From assembly GCA_964605095.1 (NCBI GenBank), contig CAZSBS010000035.1, positions 1-24,640 on the forward strand: a stretch of 24,640 nucleotides of DNA, in the 5' to 3' direction. Source of the DNA: JAUWQU01 sp964605095. GTDB taxonomy: Bacteria; Planctomycetota; Phycisphaerae; SM23-33. Both the position numbers and the translations under genes were made by a program. The notes under the pieces are model-generated. The model had not been told where the DNA came from. It did no database searches and was given only the letters and a program-made list of their open reading frames with translations. Shown piece after piece: positions 23,341 to 24,640 of the stretch. How positions within the stretch are numbered: the stretch's first letter is position 1; each line of letters opens with the position of its first letter.

Positions 23341-24504
23341 ATGACGCAAACGAACAAGACAACTTCGAACCCGACAGCACCCGGCGCGGGCAGGGTTATT
23401 ACCGCTGTCGGCGTCGGGGTGGCAATCGCCGTCGGCATCGGCATTGGCGCGTACGGGGTTTGGCGGGCATCGAGGTCCCAGCCGGCCAGCGTGAGCATGG
23501 GCGACCTGTCGCGGCTGGGCGGGGTGGTCGACGCGAAGGTCGTTGGCCGGGAGATGGCGCAGTTCCGGCCGGGCTTCCAGCGGGCGCGGGCCATCGCCGT
23601 CGCGCCCGGTGGCGAGATCTACATCACCGGCGACTTCGCGATCCGGCGATTCGACCCCGCCGGCAGAAAGCTCGCCGAGTTCGCCACCATCGAGCCGCCC
23701 GGCGCAATCGCCGTTGACGCCAATGGCACGATTTACGCCACTTTCGACAACAAGGTGTGGGTCTTCAACCGCGACGGCAAACGCGTCGCGACCTGGCCGG
23801 CGAGCCAAAACGCCGTGTTCACGAGCATTGCCGTCTGCGACGCCGGAGTGCTGGTTGCGGACTACGGCGGGCGCTGCGTGCTCCGCTATGGCCGGGATGG
23901 AAAAGTCCTTCGCGTCATCGGCAAGAAGGATGAGGCCCGCAACAACCCCGGCTTTGTGGTGCCGAGTCCATACTTCGACCTGGCCATGGCGCCCGACGGG
24001 CTGCTGCGCGTGACCAACCCAGGCCGCCACCAGATCGAGGTGTACACTCTCGACGGCGACCGCGGGGCCGCGTGGGGCCACTTCTCAGCCACCGAGCCGG
24101 ACGGGTTCGTCGGATGCTGCAACCCGGCGAACTTCGCCATCGTGCCCTCGCCGGGCAGACCGGGCGATTTCGCCGGCTTCGTCACGGCCGAGAAGGGCCT
24201 GGCAAGAGTGAAAGTCTTCGACGCCGACGGCAAATTCGTGGGCTTTCTGGCCCCGCCTGACATGTTCGCGCGGCACGACGAGCTGGTCGCGGCAGGCCCG
24301 TCGGGCCAGCCGTTCGCGGCCCTGGACATCGCGGCCGGGGCGGATGGGCGGATTTGCGTCCTCGACGGCGTCGTCGGGCAGGTGCATGTATTCGAGTGGA
24401 AGGCGAAAAAGATAGAGTTCAACGCAGAGAAGAAAGAACAAGCGAAGGAATCTTCAGCAACGATGAACGCGGACCCACGGTCCCTTCGGGATGAACGCAG
24501 ATGA
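23341..24504 (+). CDS. membrane-anchored NHL-like beta-propeller protein
   Basis: A 387-residue protein with one membrane helix (about 19-41) and a periplasmic six-bladed NHL-type propeller (about 80-365). Blades show the usual AIAV-x-GG-IY-T-D pattern (AIAVAPGGEIYITGD, 84-98; AIAVDANGTIYATFD, 122-136). A vicinal Cys pair, GCCNP (258-262), is unusual and may bind metal or form a disulfide. Such propellers commonly bind proteins or ligands; a redox or sensing role with the neighbouring PQQ-like protein is only inference. No strong ribosome site is seen, so translation may couple to the upstream gene 14 bp away. The tail is odd: from about residue 368 it is charged, and the last 15 residues are encoded by a repeat (GATGAACGC at 24462 and 24490), so the original C-terminus has probably been extended. 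Confidence 0.85.
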   Translation: MTQTNKTTSNPTAPGAGRVITAVGVGVAIAVGIGIGAYGVWRASRSQPASVSMGDLSRLGGVVDAKVVGREMAQFRPGFQRARAIAVAPGGEIYITGDFAIRRFDPAGRKLAEFATIEPPGAIAVDANGTIYATFDNKVWVFNRDGKRVATWPASQNAVFTSIAVCDAGVLVADYGGRCVLRYGRDGKVLRVIGKKDEARNNPGFVVPSPYFDLAMAPDGLLRVTNPGRHQIEVYTLDGDRGAAWGHFSATEPDGFVGCCNPANFAIVPSPGRPGDFAGFVTAEKGLARVKVFDADGKFVGFLAPPDMFARHDELVAAGPSGQPFAALDIAAGADGRICVLDGVVGQVHVFEWKAKKIEFNAEKKEQAKESSATMNADPRSLRDERR

Positions 24505-24543
24505 AGAAGGAAAAGGCAATAAGTGTCAGGACAGCCTTCTTCC

Positions 24544-24640
24544 CGCCCCGGATGGGGCGCAGGGTTGTAGCCACGGGTGAAGCGAAGCGAAACCCGTGGA
24601 AGCGGATAGCCCTTTACCCGTTCGCCCCGGCAGGGGCGAA
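24544..24640. repeat. cluster of three hairpins at the window end
   Basis: Three perfect hairpins lie in series: CGCCCC/GGGGCG (24544-24549 with 24554-24559), CCACGGGT/ACCCGTGG (24571-24578 with 24592-24599, preceded by GTAG) and TTCGCCCC/GGGGCGAA (24621-24628 with 24633-24640). This looks like a dispersed REP-like intergenic element and may also stop transcription after the NHL-like gene. A frame opening at 24501 in an ATGA overlap runs through it to the window edge and is not a supported gene. Confidence 0.7.

Noticed and set aside
24501..24640. Open frame starting in an ATGA overlap and running off the window
   Set aside because: It is made of three intergenic hairpins and shows no protein-like pattern.

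Overview
The window reads as GC-rich chromosomal DNA from a planctomycete-like bacterium, probably Planctomycetota of the Phycisphaerae or a relative. This is an inference. It rests on a PQQ-type propeller protein carrying the W-P-x-F-R-G-type motif, a giant protein with squalene-cyclase-like repeats next to ExbB/ExbD, a free-standing GMP-synthase-like ATP-PPase, and gene-free stretches full of small hairpins. No rRNA, tRNA or CRISPR array was seen.

Left part (1-6475) is an accessory island. A gene-free stretch (1-777) holds a decayed minisatellite bracketed by a 12-bp inverted repeat. Positions about 778-2000 look like a rearranged group II intron. Its catalytic domain V and a domain VI with a bulged branch-point A at -7 are clear, but the usual reverse transcriptase is absent and a HEPN-like protein gene lies in its place. 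On the opposite strand follow a single-chain restriction-modification enzyme of type ISP/IIG kind that lacks the helicase, and a small clamp-loader-like protein whose Walker A lysine is replaced by Cys.

Middle part (6476-10835) is modular. Three direct copies of the 3' end of a glycoside hydrolase gene (6476-6541, 8878-8985, 10728-10835) separate two gene blocks. One block is hisF, a guaA-like ATP-PPase and a DUF1846 C-terminal fragment. The other is a secreted beta-propeller protein. The outer two long copies match at 106 of 108 positions, and this layout resembles repeated insertion at a gene 3' end.

Right part (10736-21516, minus strand) is a co-directional cluster: secreted TPR protein, ExbB/TolQ, ExbD/TolR, a 1386-residue membrane protein, a GH30-like glycoside hydrolase and then the propeller protein. 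The giant protein carries PD40 propeller repeats, two alpha/alpha-toroid domains and, in its middle, a TonB/TolA-like S-x3-H membrane helix followed by a Pro/Glu-rich stalk. Together with ExbB/ExbD this suggests an uncharacterised proton-driven envelope machine of Tol/Ton type, in which TolB-like and TonB/TolA-like parts sit in one polypeptide, possibly tied to polysaccharide use. Divergently transcribed from it (21845-24504, plus strand) are a PQQ-like propeller protein and a membrane-anchored NHL-like propeller protein. The window ends in a hairpin-rich repeat.
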